A DNA stretch of 64,000 nucleotides from positions 19,530,001 to 19,594,000 of the forward strand of contig NC_065877.1 in NCBI RefSeq assembly GCF_933775445.1, read 5' to 3'. Shown piece by piece: positions 10,370-22,998 of this stretch (its first letter is position 1; each line of letters begins with the position of its first letter). The DNA is from Argentina anserina (Eukaryota > Streptophyta > Magnoliopsida > Rosales > Rosaceae). The position numbers were made by a program, and so were the translations under genes. The notes under the pieces were generated by a model. That model had not been told where the DNA came from and ran no database searches. It saw only the letters and a program-made list of their open reading frames with translations.

Positions 10370-11730
10370 TTACATAGTCAATGGAAATAATTCCATTTTG
10401 AGCAAGTCTCGTATTGTCTTGTGACATCGCCTTATATGACTCGATTTGCCATTGTAGATTTGGTTCTTAGCTCTTGTAAGAGCAATCATACTATCACAAT
10501 GAATGTAAATGGCCGTAACAGGCATTGGCCACAACGAAATACCCTCTAGGAAGTTTTTGAGCCATTCCACCTCTTTGGCAGCTTTGTCTAAGGCTACAAA
10601 CTCGGCTTCCATAGTCGAACATGTATTTACGGTTTGGTTCGATGATTTCCAAGAAACGGCTGCCCCTCCAAGTGTAAATACATAATTACTTGTAGGCATA
10701 CTTTCTAAATGATTGGAAATCCAATTAGCATCACAATATCCTTCTAACACGGGAGGATATTTTGTATAATGCAATCCATAATCCATTGTATACTTTAGGT
10801 ATCGTAGCACTCTCACTAGTGCAAACCAATGATCTTTTCCAGGATTGTGAGAGTAACGACTAAGTCTACTCAAACTATATGCTATATCCGGTCTTGTACA
10901 ATTCATTATGTACATCAAGCTCCAAGGAACTTGTGTATATTCCAATTGAGACACACTATCACCTTGATTCTTCTTAAGATGACTAGTGGGATCAAATGGA
11001 GTAACAACCGGCCTATCATCAAAATGTCCAAATTTTCTAAGGACTTTCTCCACATAATGAGATTGAGTAAGTGTGTAACCATCCGGGTTCCTTTGAATCC
11101 GAATTCCAAGAATGACATCGGCTATGCCCATATCCTTCATATCAAAAGAAGAATGCAGTAGCTTCTTGGTTTGATTAATTACATCCTTACTTGTTCCCAT
11201 TATTAGCATATCATCCACATATAAGCATACAATGACACATGCATTTTTACACTCTTTCACATAGACACATTTGACAATAGTGTATTATCAAATTTCTCAT
11301 GTCATTATTTTGGAGCTTGCTTAAGTCCATAAAAGGACTTAACCAATTTGCACACTTTCTTTTCTTGACCTTTAACGACAAACCCTTCGGTGTATTTCAA
11401 GAACGCAGTTTTAACATCCATTTGGTGTATTTCCAAATTGTGAACAGCCGCAATAGCAATCAACATCCTTATAGACGTAATTCTTGTGACCGGTGAATAA
11501 GTAACAAAGAAGTCAATACCCTCCTTTTGATGATACCCTTTGGCTACTATACGAGCCTTGTATTTTTCTATGGTACCATCAGGTCTCAATTTTCTTTTAA
11601 AAATCCATTTATGGCCTATTGGTTTATATCCCGGAGGTAAATCAACCAATGTCCATGTATTATTTTGCATAATGGATTCTACTTCACTTTGGATAGCCTC
11701 TTTCCAATAAGGTGCTTCTGATGACTCCAT
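10370..11730 (-). pseudogene. Copia A reverse transcriptase/RNase H pseudogene
   Basis: The RT start is clear (YWKEAIQSEVESIMQNNTW, then W.FKRKL.PDGTIEKYKARIVAKG). The palm motif QMDVKTAFL and SFYGLKQAPK follow. At 11302-11307 two consecutive stops, TAA and TGA, replace the Gln-Trp pair expected after APK; both fit C-to-T or G-to-A transitions. The catalytic YVDDM box lies in the next open part (from about 11260). Thereafter come MKDMG, the RPDIAY box, and RNase H with YCDANW, STMEAEF and HCDSMIAL, giving the D-E-D triad. The frame ends near 10370 without an LTR-proximal defect. Confidence 0.85.
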
Positions 11731-11745
11731 AGCAGCCTTATAAGT

Positions 11746-12759
11746 TTAAGGTTCTCCTTCAATTGAAAATGACATATAATCGGGTCCAAAATCTTTGGCT
11801 ATTTTTCCACGTTTACTTCTTCTTTGTTCAACTTGTTCTTGACTAACTGAAGATGCTTCTTTTCCAATTTCGGCACTTTTGTCTAACTCTCTTTGAGACA
11901 CGGTTCTTTTCCTTGGATTAGATGTTTCTTTATCTTTATCCTTGTAAGGAAAAATATTCTCAAAGAATTCTGCTTCAGCAGATTCCATGATTGTGTTTTT
12001 GTTAATTCCTTCTACCTCCGAATTGTAGACCAAAAATTTATATGCAACACTATTATTAGCATGGGCAATATAGATGCAATCAATAGTTTTTGGTCCAAGT
12101 TTAGTTCTTTTTGGCAAAGGAACTTGAACTTTCGCAAGACAACCCCATACATTCATCGTTTTTAAAGTTGGCAATCGTCCCTTCCAAATTTCATAAGGAG
12201 ATTGATCACTTTGTTTATGAGGAATCCTATTTAATATCATATTTGTAGTAAGACACGCATCTCCCCAAAAACTATGTGGTGCTCCCGAAGTAATTAACAT
12301 TGAATTGATCATATTTTTCAATGTTCTATTCTTACGTTCGGCAACACCATTTTATTTTGGAGTATATGGAGCTGTGGTTTGATGCACAATACTATGAGCA
12401 GAATAAAATTCAGCAAAGTCGTTGGATTCATACTCTCCTCCTCTATCCGACCTTAGAATTTTGATTCTTTTCTCAAGTTGATTCTCAACTTTGGCTTTGT
12501 ATGTTTTGAACATGTTTAAAGCCTCATCTTTGGTATGTATCAAGTACACATAACAATATTTACTGCAATCATCTATAAATGATATATAATAGTTATTTCC
12601 TCCACGATATGAAGTTGCTTTGTAATCACACAAATCACTATGAATTAAACCAAGTACTTCATTGGATTTCTCTACAGATTTGTGAGAATGACTCACATAT
12701 TTGGATTCTACACAGATTTCACACTTAGTCATTTTGTCCATAGAACACTTAGGTAGCAT
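11746..12759 (-). pseudogene. Copia A integrase pseudogene
   Basis: The zinc-binding tail (MTKCEICVESK) is followed by the catalytic core: the first Asp in LIHSDLCD, the second in LRSDRGGEYES, and then APYTPK. There a TAA at 12352-12354 replaces the near-invariant glutamine of TPQ(N)G; a single C-to-T change explains it. Reading resumes with NGVAER and MKNMINSML, through LTTNMILNRIPHK and W.GRLPTLK..NVWGC. The second half ends with a charged linker and a TAA at 11746-11748 before RT. Integrase would insert element cDNA into chromosomes; this copy cannot be translated whole. Confidence 0.8.
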
Positions 12760-12913
12760 GCCTAAACTTATGATTCTTTGTAGAGAACGAAAGTTAACAT
12801 GTCCTAATCTAGAATGTCATATAGAAGAGGACTCAACCATGCACATAGAAGTAGTGCTAGTGCATGCGTTATTATTAATAATAGCAACATCCATAGTAGG
12901 TATAACACTTAGT

Positions 12914-13285
12914 TTAAAAGAGCCCTTCACAAAGGTAACCCTTTCCTACATATACCCCACCCTTGGTGAGTACAAATTTGTCAGATTCAAATACAAGTTT
13001 AAAGCCCTTGTTGCTTAGAACAGGACCAGAAACCAAATTCTTACAAATTTCAGGCACATGAAGCACATTAGTAAGCACAAGATCCTTCTCGGAAGTGAGT
13101 TTTAGAATCACCTTCCCTTGTCCTTCCACTTTTGCAGTTGTGGCATTCCCCATGAACAATGATTCACCTTCATTAATTGACTGGTATGATGAGAACATCT
13201 CTCTTTGAGCACAAACATGCCTTGTAGCATCAGTGTCCATCCACCAATCAGTTGAATTAGTAACCAGATTTGCTTCAGCAACCAC
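12914..13285 (-). pseudogene. Copia A protease and pre-integrase start
   Basis: The translation contains WWMDTDATRHVC, corresponding to the copia aspartic protease site WxxDSGATxH. Glycine of the D-S/T-G triad is replaced by aspartate, which should destroy catalysis. Downstream LTNVLHVPEICKNLVS is the usual protease C-terminal part, followed by VFESDKFVLTKGGVYVGKGY. The frame overlaps the end of the gag frame, so a frameshift separates them. Confidence 0.75.
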
Positions 13286-14229
13286 TCCAATGAATTGTTT
13301 TCAGTTTCAGCAAGGTTGGCTTGGTTGGAATTTCCAGAACCTATAGCACCACCTCCTTGATCCTTCCTCAGGTGACATTCCTTGGCTCTATGCCCTGGTT
13401 TGCGGCAGACCCAGCAGCCTCCAATTTGTTTCTTCTTGAAAGGTTTGGTCTTTTGTGGGGTGAGGGGATTCCTTCTAGCAATTACAAGAGGCTTAGCAGC
13501 AGCATTCTTGCCTTTGTTTATCTGAAACTTGGCCTTTGATGGACTCCCTCCAACCATATTAGTAGTTGGCTCCAAGAAAATAGCATCAGCCTTCTCATTT
13601 TTCCGGTTATCCTCTTTAACTCGAAGTTTAAGAACCAATTGCTCAAAATCCATATCCTCAGTTAGATGTTTCAGATATATCTTAAAATCTTTCCATGTAT
13701 GAGGTAATTTTTCAATGATAGAACCAACAAGGAAATTCGGGTTAAGACCCATACCTTCCACATCTAACTCATGAACATTGACTTGAAGTTCCTCCACTTG
13801 CTTGACAACAGATTTGGCATCACTCATTTTGAAATTCAGAAACTTGCCAATGACAAACTTCTTTGAACAAGCAACCTCAGTCTTGTACTTGTTCTCCAAT
13901 GACTGCCACAACCCCCTTGCAGTTTTGAATGTGGAGTAGATATCATACAAGGAATCGTCCAAGGCATTGAGAATATAGTTCCTGCGCAGAAACTCATTAG
14001 TCTCCCAAGAATCTATAGCCTTCTTGTTCTCAGCATGTTGTGCTGCTGTTGGAGCATTATCTCATTCTCCAATCAGAACAGTAGGAGCCTCAGCAGTGAG
14101 GACGTTTGCCACATTCAAAGTTGTCAAATAAAACAACATGTTCTGTTGCCAGCGTTTGAAATCATAACCCTTGAATTTCTCAAGTCTCTCAACATGATTT
14201 TTCCCAATCGATGATACTGATTGATCCAT
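13108..14229 (-). pseudogene. Copia A gag (nucleocapsid) pseudogene
   Basis: The ATG at 14229 starts MDQSVSSIGKNHVERL and runs into the gag N-terminal motif FKGYDFKRWQQNM. A TGA near 14062 interrupts the frame, which then continues through SLYDIYSTF, the LW..LENKYKT region and a UBN2-type gag domain. A CCHC zinc knuckle follows (CWVCRKPGHRAKEC, spacing CX2CX4HX4C), preceded by a lysine-rich stretch. Gag would form the virus-like particle and bind element RNA. The stop, and frame changes after the knuckle, make this copy defective. Confidence 0.8.
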
Positions 14230-14278
14230 CTCTACAATATTAGAGAATTTCTGTCTTAGATTGTTAGGACCAACCAAA

Positions 14279-14943
14279 ATCACGATTACAAACAAAATAT
14301 ATATAACAGTATAATTGAATCAAAACCAACAATAAACAATAACAACAATGAAATCGAGATTGAAAACACTAACTTGATTCAGATAGAGGCCTGTTTTGCA
14401 GTGACCTAAGACAAAAATTTGTCCCCACTTGTGCTGCAGTTTCGGACGTCTATCTTGAGGATACAACTATCTGGTACACGTTCTTGCATAAGAACGTGTC
14501 CCTGGCGAATTTACTTTGTGTTTAAGAGAAATTGATTTGGGGAGGAAGAAGAAGAGATGAATTTGCGATGGGAAACAACGACCACAGTGTCGTTTTTATA
14601 TAAAGTCAAATTCGAACAGGTAAAACTGTTCAAAAGATTGTAACTGTTACCAACAGTTATTACCTTTGGTTTTATCTGAAAATAATAATAAAATTATTAA
14701 TTTAAAAATTATAATCAGATTTAATTTTTCCAGAGCCCAAAGAGCCTCAAGGCCCATCTATGACTTTATATAAATATATATTTAGATATATATCATTTTC
14801 TATCAGAAATCCAATAGAAAGCCCATCAAGCCCACTCTAGGTTATTCCACCTATTCACTTGCTCACATGGGTGTTTGTTTATAAACAACCAACCAAATAG
14901 CTCTTTTTCAATGTAGGATTCTATCCCACACTAAGTTCCAACA
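14279..14943 (-). repeat. 5' LTR of copia element A
   Basis: This 665-bp copy matches 9001-9673 with scattered substitutions and small indels. It holds a TATA-like run (on the minus strand) and begins TGTTGGAACTTA at 14943. Its inner end adjoins the gag leader, and the usual TGGTATCAGAGC primer site is not seen. Confidence 0.75.
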
Positions 14944-14961
14944 TCTTGTTAAGACGATTTT

Positions 14962-16748
<1,787 letters not shown>

Positions 16749-17504
16749 CTAGGCTGCATGGAATCGGTTGCGGGTACGTGGAAGCGAAGCATTTGGAAAC
16801 GCGGAAGCGTTTTTTTTTCTAAAAATTAAGGAAGCGGGTGCGTTTTGGAAGCGTCGGAATAATATATATATATATATATATATTATTATTATTTTATCTA
16901 GTATTAAAATAATTAGTTAACTATTAATGACTTATTTTCTATCCCATGATTATCTTTGATTATAGCATTATTAAAGCTTCATTTCAAAATTCAAACAAAA
17001 GAATGTACAACATAGTGTGAAGGTGTTGGGCACGTGCAAGTCAAAGAGACATCACTAGATGAAATTGATAAAAAAAAAAGGTTCGTCTTCCCTCTGTCTC
17101 TCTCTCATATGGATTTTTTTTCATATCTCTCCACAACTCTCTGTCTTCTCTATATATCTCTCTCTCATCTATATTTTCCTGATATCTCTTCCCCATATTT
17201 CTGACACATTTTAGATTGATTGATGTTATTCATCTTTAACCGCTTAACGAAATAAATAGGAAGATGAAACGAAAAAAAGAGTCTCAAGACATTGATTGAT
17301 GAAATAGAGGTAGAGAAGGAATCACCCTTCCAATTTGGAAGTCAACGCTTCCGCCGCGCTTCCAATTTGGAAGCCAACGCTTCCGCCGCGCTTCCAAACC
17401 CACCTTTTTCGGAATCGCGCTTCCGTCGCGCTTCCCCACGCTTCCGAGCGCTTCCGCTTCCGAAGCGGGAATCGGTCGTCCAACCAAGCTTCCGTGTTAT
17501 GTAG
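16749..17504. mobile_element. Non-autonomous hAT-like element, 756 bp
   Basis: The element is flanked by a perfect 8-bp direct repeat, ATTTCAAT, at 16741-16748 and 17505-17512, which fits the hAT target preference nTnnnnAn. The ends are imperfect inverted repeats beginning CTA and sharing CAYGGAA. The subterminal regions carry many copies of GGAAGCG on the left (16779-16857) and its complement CGCTTCC on the right (about 17347-17497), as in hAT elements whose transposase binds repeated subterminal motifs. No transposase is encoded. An AT microsatellite lies at 16862-16884. Open frames across the right arm are repeat artefacts. Confidence 0.7.
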
Positions 17505-17512
17505 ATTTCAAT

Positions 17513-18779
17513 TACCTAGATTTAAAATTCATAAAATTTCAAACCCAAATCCAAATTCAAATTCCTTTTTCAAACGGGGCCTAGGGATTTACTGAATTGT
17601 TGCGGATTCGTTGTTAGTTTTTTTGTAAGTTTTCCTTTCTTTCTTCCTCTGCTCGATTGTCGATCACTCAGTCTTTGAATTTGCTGTTGTTGTTTTTCTC
17701 AGGTATGAAATGATCGTCGACCAAATAGTTAGGTAAATTTTTTTGTAGTGGCTGTCACTTTCTAATGTATATTTAGGGCTGTCAATGAATGCCAGATGGA
17801 GGGGCTAAAGAGGCCGATGGTTGGGGTTGTTAATAAATGTTAAAAGACGAGGCAGAAAAAGTCGATGAAGGGGCAGAGAATTAAGATGGAACAATATACA
17901 ATAAAGGATACCGTTGTCAAAGTTGGTGATAATGTTAGTCTAAAAAATAGTAATGTAAGAACAAGAACTGGGTGGGAAAGGTCTTCGACATGTTTTGAAA
18001 AAGTGGAAAGGTTTATGTAGAGGTGACATGGTATTACGGCAAGCACTAGATCCCCAAGGCCCCTAGTTTCTTTTTAAAAGATGAGGAGCTCACCTGCTAG
18101 CTCTTGCCATTTTAATGTGATTCAGATTGAAACTATTAGCTGAATGTGTAGTCTACACTAAATGACACTCAAATAACCGGGTGAAGATCCTTATTTTTGT
18201 CGATTTAATTATTGTCACTTATCCAACTTCAGTATAACTTATACACATAATATTTAGTATTGGAAGACGATTTTGATCTAGGCTATAACCCTCCAAGTGG
18301 TTCCGCCGAGCAATAATACAAATTTGTCTATACACCTTTAAGGGTACCATGCGAATCGCTTTAACATACAGGAGTGATTCACGTGGGAAAGTATTAAAGT
18401 GGAATTGACATCAAATTCTGCTAATGAATTGCTTGTTTTCTTGCTCCATCGGTAGCAGGCATAAGTCACCTCGATGACTAAACATCGGTCACATCCATCG
18501 ATCACTTGGTGGTGGTGGTGGTGGTATCAATCCACCGATCTGGAAATGTATCTCTACATATCATTCTTTCCGCTTCCTTTCATCCATCTCTTATGTCCTC
18601 CATCAATTCGTTTCCCCCATTGTGATGAGCCGAAGACCTCGGTCTCTTCGTTTGCCTGGTAGTCCCTCCGCCCCTAACATTAGTCTCTCCATCTCCGGCC
18701 CACTCCGAATTCTCTCAACAATCTCGGGTGGATCTAAGTCTATTATCTCCTAAAATTGAAGTAGTTTCCTAGATCAAAC
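17513..18779. other. Intergenic sequence, no gene recognised
   Basis: Nothing recognisable as coding. A GGT run of about six units lies near 18507-18524. Short purine-rich and pyrimidine-rich stretches occur without repeat partners in the window. Confidence 0.5.
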
Positions 18780-18977
18780 TAGTAGTAGGGGAAGAAGTCA
18801 GCGTTTCGGAAACACTGATCTCACAACCATTAAAAACTTGCCAAAATCCTTCTTGAATGAAGCAATCCCTAGCTTCCAACAAGCTAGACCAACCCTATGA
18901 AACTCAATATCCCTTCTTGGCTTAAAGAAAGGAGCATCTAGGAAAATACATTGCCTTTAGTAACAATGCCCAGTATG

Positions 18978-19064
18978 CTAAGTAACACAGATACGGACAC
19001 GATTCGATACGTAAACACGGCATATAGAATTTTTTTTGGAAACGGAAATGTTAATTAAATATTA

Positions 19065-19095
<31 letters not shown>

Positions 19096-19525
19096 TTATT
19101 AAAATAATTAATTTATAAATTTGAAAGTATTTAAAATTTTAGATGTATATATATGTCAAAGTGTGCATTAAAATGATGAAAACATAACTTGTTAGAATGA
19201 CTAAAGACTTGATAAGTACCTTGGATAACCAAGGTTCGAATCCCACCACAAGTATTCTTATTTTTATCACGAGTTTTTCTCCTCATATATATTGAAGTGT
19301 GCATAAATATAACAAAAACTGAATCTGTTAGAATGGTTGAGAAGTTGTTGAGTGCCTTGGATGACCAAGGTTCGAATCTCACCATAAGCACTTTCACTTT
19401 AATTATGAGTTGATGCGTGTCCGCGTGTCCGGGCTATGTCCAAAGTTAGTTCGCATGTCCGAGCGTTTCCGTGTCCGTATCGGACACACAATACGTTGCC
19501 CATAGCACGTGTCCGTGCTTCATAG
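18978..19525. mobile_element. hAT-like MITE (548 bp) inserted in the LINE
   Basis: The ends are inverted repeats CTAAGTAACAC and CTATGAAGCAC (complement of the right end). Flanking octamers CCAGTATG and CCTGTATC match at 6 of 8 positions, consistent with an aged 8-bp duplication. Subterminal parts are rich in GTGTCCG or its complement, on the right especially (19407-19517). No protein is encoded. A TA microsatellite lies at 19070-19095. The insertion interrupts LINE ORF2 coding sequence, which independently supports these borders. Confidence 0.65.
19159..19408 (-). repeat. Two tandem 136-bp units with tRNA B-box-like motif
   Basis: Inside the MITE two diverged direct copies repeat with a 136-bp period: GTGTGCAT occurs at 19161 and 19297, and GGTTCGAA at 19233 and 19369. 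Each carries GTTAGAATG, later CCTTGGATRACCAAGG (a 16-bp inverted repeat), and GGTTCGAATC, resembling a tRNA internal B box. No complete tRNA cloverleaf is present; a tRNA-derived SINE remnant is one reading. The strand is arbitrary for the repeat itself. Confidence 0.6.
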
Positions 19526-20960
19526 CCTGTATCTCGAACGATGTTTTTCCAATAGAGATAAATCAAAATGCGAAAACCGCAAAAATTCATACCTCATTCT
19601 CACTTCGACTTTCCCAAATACTCTCAACGCTTCCAATAATAAAGCTTATTACCGATTGGAGTAGAATACCAGCAAAATTTAGCTAGGGAAGAGTTGATAA
19701 TATCACAACTCATCAAGTAGGCTGTAATGGCAAGGGCATTAGATTTATTGTAACCTCCTTCCCCACTTGCGAGAACAAGCTCTGTTTCAACTATCAATCT
19801 TCCTATTGACACGCTCTGTAACATGTACCAAAGCTCCCTTCTTTGAGCAGTCCAAAATGGTTAGAAAACCGAGATAGGCACCGAGATTATCCACCTAAAA
19901 AAGCCCAATAGTTCCACATTAATCTTTTCCTAGTGTTAGGGGAGATATGCTCGACTTCTCACTGTTGATAAGCTGCCCCAAAGCAAGGCAGTACTCAATG
20001 AATAAATTTCTCAATACCAAGCAGTTCTATAGTGTATCCTTCATAAAGAAGAGTGGAAAAGTATACGACAACCTTGACTAATACAGACCCCTCTCAAAGT
20101 CCGCAACGAAAGAACCTGAATTACAATGAGAAACAAGTCTGTAGATAGAGGTCTCTTTACTTTAATCCATGAGTTGGACGAAAGAACTTTCCCGACCCCT
20201 CTTTAACACAACTAAAAATGAAACAGACGTAATACATGCCATAATAAGATTATTCCAACTCTTGTAAAAACTAAATCAGCCAAAAGAAAGTACAATTCCA
20301 TATTTCCACCTGATCATACATTGTATTCATATATAATTTAAGGCCAAACTCATGGTTCCCCATTCCCTATTTAATAGCATAAGAACCTCCATTATATCCT
20401 TTGTCTGGGTAAAAGAAAACTAGGGATTGTCAATCAAGATATCTACTAAATTGTTGAAAGCCCAAGGAGGCAAGCACTGAGGATTAGCCCAATTCTCACA
20501 ATTGATATTGGGCCCACCTATAATCCGAGTCAGGCTACCGTTGTTACATAGTCATGTGAGCAACTGGGTTAGGTTAGACAATGATCTACTTTGCGAGGGC
20601 TTCCAATTGATGCTGATATGGACCCATATTCAGAAAAGCCAAAATTTTGGTATGAGCTATCCTTTTCCATAATTTCTACCTTCGTATGAACTGAGATGTC
20701 CTTTTTCGTATTTCTCATCTCCCTAGAATTTGAAATTTCAGATCGCATATCTACATCGATGGCAAATACTTCAGTACTTTACATAAGGATATTCTAGTGG
20801 GATAGAGCTTTGGGTAAATACATGCCTCAGTGGTGGCTTAGCAACCAATATTAGATCATATACTAGTCCCATCTAGACAAATGAATGATGCTTTTGGTAA
20901 TGACAAGTGGCAATTAATTACCGCAACCGGCCAGTAGGGTGATGAGACACTTGGAGAGAG

Positions 20961-21240
20961 GAGATCAACTAGTCATCTCTTGGGATTATAAAACCGGAAG
21001 AGAGTGGATGTATCGGTAGTTAGTGATAGATTTGTAGAGTCGCTAGAAGAGGTGATGAACTAGTGTTCTCTTGAGATTATAGAATCAGAAAAGAGGATAT
21101 GTACTAGAAACTTGAGATAGTTGTTGTAGAGACGCTAGAAGAGAGATGATGAATTAGTAGTCTCTTGAGAGACAGAACCAGAAGAGAGAGGATGTACCAA
21201 TAGTGTTATAGATATATTACCGAGTCACTAGAAGAGATGA
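20961..21240 (+). repeat. Degenerate minisatellite, three 90-93 bp units
   Basis: Units at 20961-21050, 21051-21142 and 21143-21235 share ACTAGT-like starts, CTCTTGAGA, AGAARAGAG, GGATGTA, TAGAGT and the ending CGCTAGAAGA or CACTAGAAGA. A fourth, weaker partial unit follows from 21236. No reading frame runs through the array. Confidence 0.7.
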
Positions 21241-22998
21241 GATGTACTAATGGACTTCAGATATAGATCTATGGAGAGAGAGAATATACTAGGGATATGT
21301 ATAAGTATTGAAGTAGTTTTATATTTGTTTTTGGTGGGTGAGGTGACGGACATGAGTATGGAGTGTGGTTCTACTATATTGTTGTGGTGACCGTTTCTGA
21401 TTTCTGAGAAACGTGAGTTTTGTAATTGATAATCCTTGATAGTGTTCATGACATATATTTTTCTTGGATTATTGGGGGCTAATCTAACTTTTAGTTGTTT
21501 CGATATTATTTTGACTAGCTGGGACTAGTCCATTTAAATCGTGATGGTTATTAAATGTCATATTTTATAACTTTAGCATGCATAAGTATTTCTTAGTAAA
21601 GAAAATGGGGAAGTATTTTAAACTGATTACTATATTTCATTATTGATTTCCGTCCACTGACAATAACGTGGTTTTCTTTTAAATTACTTTCTCCTAAGCC
21701 ATTTGTTTTTAATCACCCAGTTTTGCAGGAAAATCTCATAGAGGTCACAGGTACCTGGTTGAGGCATAGTCATCCTTGTAGCTTCCGCCCATTTAGTTGT
21801 AAGGTTTTATTATTACTCCGACAATCTTGAGTTAGTCGTGAAGTCTGGTTTATGTGTTGGGAGCACGGATGCTCCAGGTGGTAAGGTTGGATTTGTTAAT
21901 ATAAAAGTGTTATTTTTATGCATGTAGGGTTGACTACTTCCAATAGTGGTCCCTGCAGGACTTGTCATAGATATTAGGTTATTATTTGGGCGGGTCGTGT
22001 CAAAAATAATAGACCAGTAATGAATCAAAGTACAAAGATAAGAAACTCTGTCTTTTGAAAGCTCACTATTTACAAGATAAGTAAACCATACACAAAGAAA
22101 TTTCTCCCTTTAGTCAATAACCAAAGACTCATCACCATTGTACATACAAAAGCATAGACTAGTCTATTATTATATAATTATGAGAGTAAGGAGAAAGTGG
22201 AGTAGATCTGAAATAAAAAAAAATGACAAAACAGATTTCTAGAGATAAGGGATAATATTTTTTTAAATAAAGAGAATGGATAGTTTTTCTCTCTAGATTT
22301 CATATTGCTATGTTATAGGCTAAGCAAAAAAATAATGTAGCAAAACCTAGACGCTTGGGCGCTAGGTCAACATTAGGATCTATTCATGGGAGTTTTTATG
22401 GTTTGGTTTATGGCTTTTGGCTACCTCATCCATGATGGGGAAGACTTTCTTGTTGGTAGGAGGCTATATCCACCAAAATCACGTGGATATTTTACTATTT
22501 CACCAATATTATTTCACTATAATAATCAAAGTAGTGAAAAAAAAAGTCTTTTATAACGTTTACGATTATGTAACATGTTGTAGTTTTATTTATTTTATGT
22601 TTTGAAATAGACAATTAAACAACTTAGAGAAAAAATGTCTTATAATATAAGTGCTTGAGCACCTTGAGCCTAGCCCTACCCGAACCCGATCCTTGGCTGG
22701 TACAAGTTTGGGTCAAGGGCTGTGTTAGACTAAATATTTAAGTAAATAAGCATACCCGAGTCCGATATGATAAATAAATGGCCCAGTCTGAGCATGACAT
22801 GAGCATAGTTTTAGCTTGCTTAAAACAAGCTAACATGTTTGCCTCTTTTAAATTGATGTAATGAATTATATTCTTCTAACACATTTTAAATCGTTACTGT
22901 ATGTACAGTACAAAATATTTGATATTAGTTATAGTCACGGTAATATGAGTATGAAACTTTGAGCAAATTTTATTTTGCTAATCAATTTCAGTTTAGCT
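21241..22998. other. Intergenic sequence, no gene recognised
   Basis: No coding sequence is recognised. Around 22640-22760 a patch rich in GCCC/GGGC (CCTAGCCCTACCCGAACCCG and a partly complementary run) resembles the subterminal region of another hAT-like element, but its borders are not resolvable. Confidence 0.45.

Larger units (their letters stand above)
9001..14943 (-). mobile_element. Ty1/copia retrotransposon A, decayed, with two LTRs
   Basis: The element reads on the minus strand. Near-identical terminal copies lie at 9001-9673 and 14279-14943, each beginning in element orientation TGTTGGAACTTA. Between them the order is gag, protease, integrase, RT and RNase H, which is diagnostic for Ty1/copia. 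A polypurine tract resembling ATATGGGGTAT precedes the 3' LTR, and a second near-copy of it lies about 30 bp further inside. I found no clear 5-bp target duplication and no obvious tRNA-iMet primer site, so the inner LTR limit is uncertain. By eye the LTRs differ at about 5% of positions, so this is a fairly old insertion. Several internal stops make it non-autonomous. Confidence 0.85.
18780..20600 (-). pseudogene. LINE (L1-type) ORF2 reverse transcriptase fragment
   Basis: Read on the minus strand in several frames, 20380-20080 gives degraded plant LINE RT core (GLKL..N..YD.VE, then FFRPTHGLK and RDLYL, corresponding to GLRQGDPLSP). 20010-19630 gives FIEYCLALGQLINSEKS, VDNLGAYLG..TI.D.SKK.AL and YLMSCDIINSSLAKF(C)W, the conserved region after the RT. 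18977-18780 gives LLLKAMYFPRCSFL and KKGY..S.GWSSLLEARDC, which lies further towards the ORF2 C-terminus. The FADD catalytic part is not evident and stops are frequent, so this is an old fragment. An hAT-like MITE at 18978-19525 splits it between two parts of the same conserved stretch. Confidence 0.7.

Noticed and set aside
19233..19243. Possible tRNA gene because of GGTTCGAATCC
   Set aside because: No cloverleaf, acceptor stem or A box at the right distance. Best explained as a SINE-like remnant.
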